Origin: Tumidithrix helvetica
GTDB taxonomy: Bacteria > Cyanobacteriota > Cyanobacteriia > Pseudanabaenales > Pseudanabaenaceae
Direction of reading: 5' to 3'
Assembly: GCF_965232925.1 (NCBI RefSeq)
Contig: NZ_CBDDRA010000002.1
Location: forward strand, 248,001 to 312,000
DNA length: 64,000 nucleotides
The translations under genes and the position numbers were made by a program. Below are positions 63,740 to 64,000 of this stretch, piece by piece; the first letter of the stretch is position 1; the number at the start of each line of letters is the position of its first letter. Under the pieces are notes generated by a model, which saw only the letters and a program-made list of their open reading frames with translations, ran no database searches and was not told the DNA's origin.

Positions 63740-63952
63740 ATGATTAGCCGAGATCAGCTAAAACTAGCCATTGATGCGATCGATGACACGCATCTCGAAA
63801 TGCTCCACCGTATCATTTTGGCATTCAGAAAACCCATGCCAATTACTTCAAATCTCGCTTTCTTAGAAACAACCAATCCACTTAAAGGCAGTATCACCTT
63901 TGAAAATGACATCATTTCTCCGATTGATACCTTATGGGAAGCCGAGCAATGA
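63740..63952 (+). CDS. VapB-like antitoxin
   Basis: A 70-residue protein: MISRDQLKLAIDAIDDTHLE, then a helical IILAFRKP, with an acidic C-terminus IDTLWEAEQ that would bind the toxin. Its stop overlaps the toxin start as ATGA. The MITE directly upstream must supply or replace the ribosome-binding region. Confidence 0.75.
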   Translation: MISRDQLKLAIDAIDDTHLEMLHRIILAFRKPMPITSNLAFLETTNPLKGSITFENDIISPIDTLWEAEQ

Positions 63953-64000
63953 TTATTCTCGATACCCATGTTTGGCTTTGGTGGATGAATCAATGCAGCT
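63949..64000 (+). CDS. PIN-domain toxin VapC, N-terminal fragment at window edge
   Basis: The 17 visible codons read MIILDTHVWLWWMNQC, the first strand of a PIN ribonuclease with its first catalytic Asp (LDTH). It is coupled to the antitoxin by an ATGA overlap. The rest lies outside the window. Confidence 0.82.
   Translation, partial: MIILDTHVWLWWMNQCS

Noticed and set aside
1..64000. tRNA, rRNA or other structural RNA genes
   Set aside because: I looked for T-loop and acceptor-stem patterns and for conserved rRNA words by eye and found none; a covariance search would be needed to exclude small RNAs.

Overview
The window is chromosomal DNA from a cyanobacterium. The palindrome GCGATCGC (HIP1) recurs throughout. 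The gene set includes cytochrome c6, a Vipp1/PspA pair, a CtaCDE terminal oxidase, HpsJ-like and cyanoexosortase-associated proteins, Uma2, DUF29 and CHAT proteins. I would guess a filamentous, Pseudanabaena-like lineage, but nothing here fixes the genus. I recognised no rRNA, tRNA or CRISPR array.

Layout. 1-8818: two tandem paralogous hybrid histidine kinases on the minus strand. 9322-19321: housekeeping genes (type II asparaginase, dnaA, pdxA, prfC, rpmG-rpsR, ctaC-ctaD-ctaE). 19740-22444: an ADP-ribosylglycohydrolase, then a translationally coupled AAA ATPase/DUF4276 pair that resembles a defence module. 22583-32621: small heat-shock protein, cytochrome c6, TPR proteins, a secreted TPR-CHAT protein, the pspA/vipp1 pair and uvrC.

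33354-about 47870 is a chromosomal integron and the most notable part of the window. A tyrosine recombinase with integron-integrase features lies on the minus strand. It is followed by an attI-like region with roughly 40-bp repeats, and then by gene cassettes on the plus strand separated by attC sites of 84-88 bp. Five attC sites are clear (35418, 37354, 38876, 40837, 45429), one is degenerate (36830), and three vestiges lie further along. Core sites of most cassettes match as integron theory predicts: the left end of a cassette complements its own R'' box. Cassette cargo: two unknown small genes; a secreted propeller-like protein; a GC-rich unknown; a protein with three fascin-like repeats; a trypsin-like protease with 59-residue repeats plus a small gene; and a 1417-residue protein joining a HamA-like (DUF1837) nuclease domain to a Ski2-type helicase. 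The last looks like a single-gene Hachiman-type anti-phage system carried as one 4.6-kb cassette. The distal end has decayed: duplicated DUF1016 and cation-transporter fragments, an antitoxin whose toxin is cut off at an attC half-site, and vestigial attC sequences.

47905-50284: an aspartic-protease gene pair fused to a truncated DUF1778 antitoxin, next to an IS66-family element. That element carries a frameshift and a dispersed repeat inserted in frame in its transposase. 50382-64000: murA, a VanX-like dipeptidase, exosortase/HpsJ-associated genes, a NarL-type two-component pair, Uma2, a shortened DUF29 gene, an LTXXQ protein, a Coq4-like protein, a CtpA-type protease, a long TPR protein, a MITE, and a VapB/VapC pair cut by the right edge.
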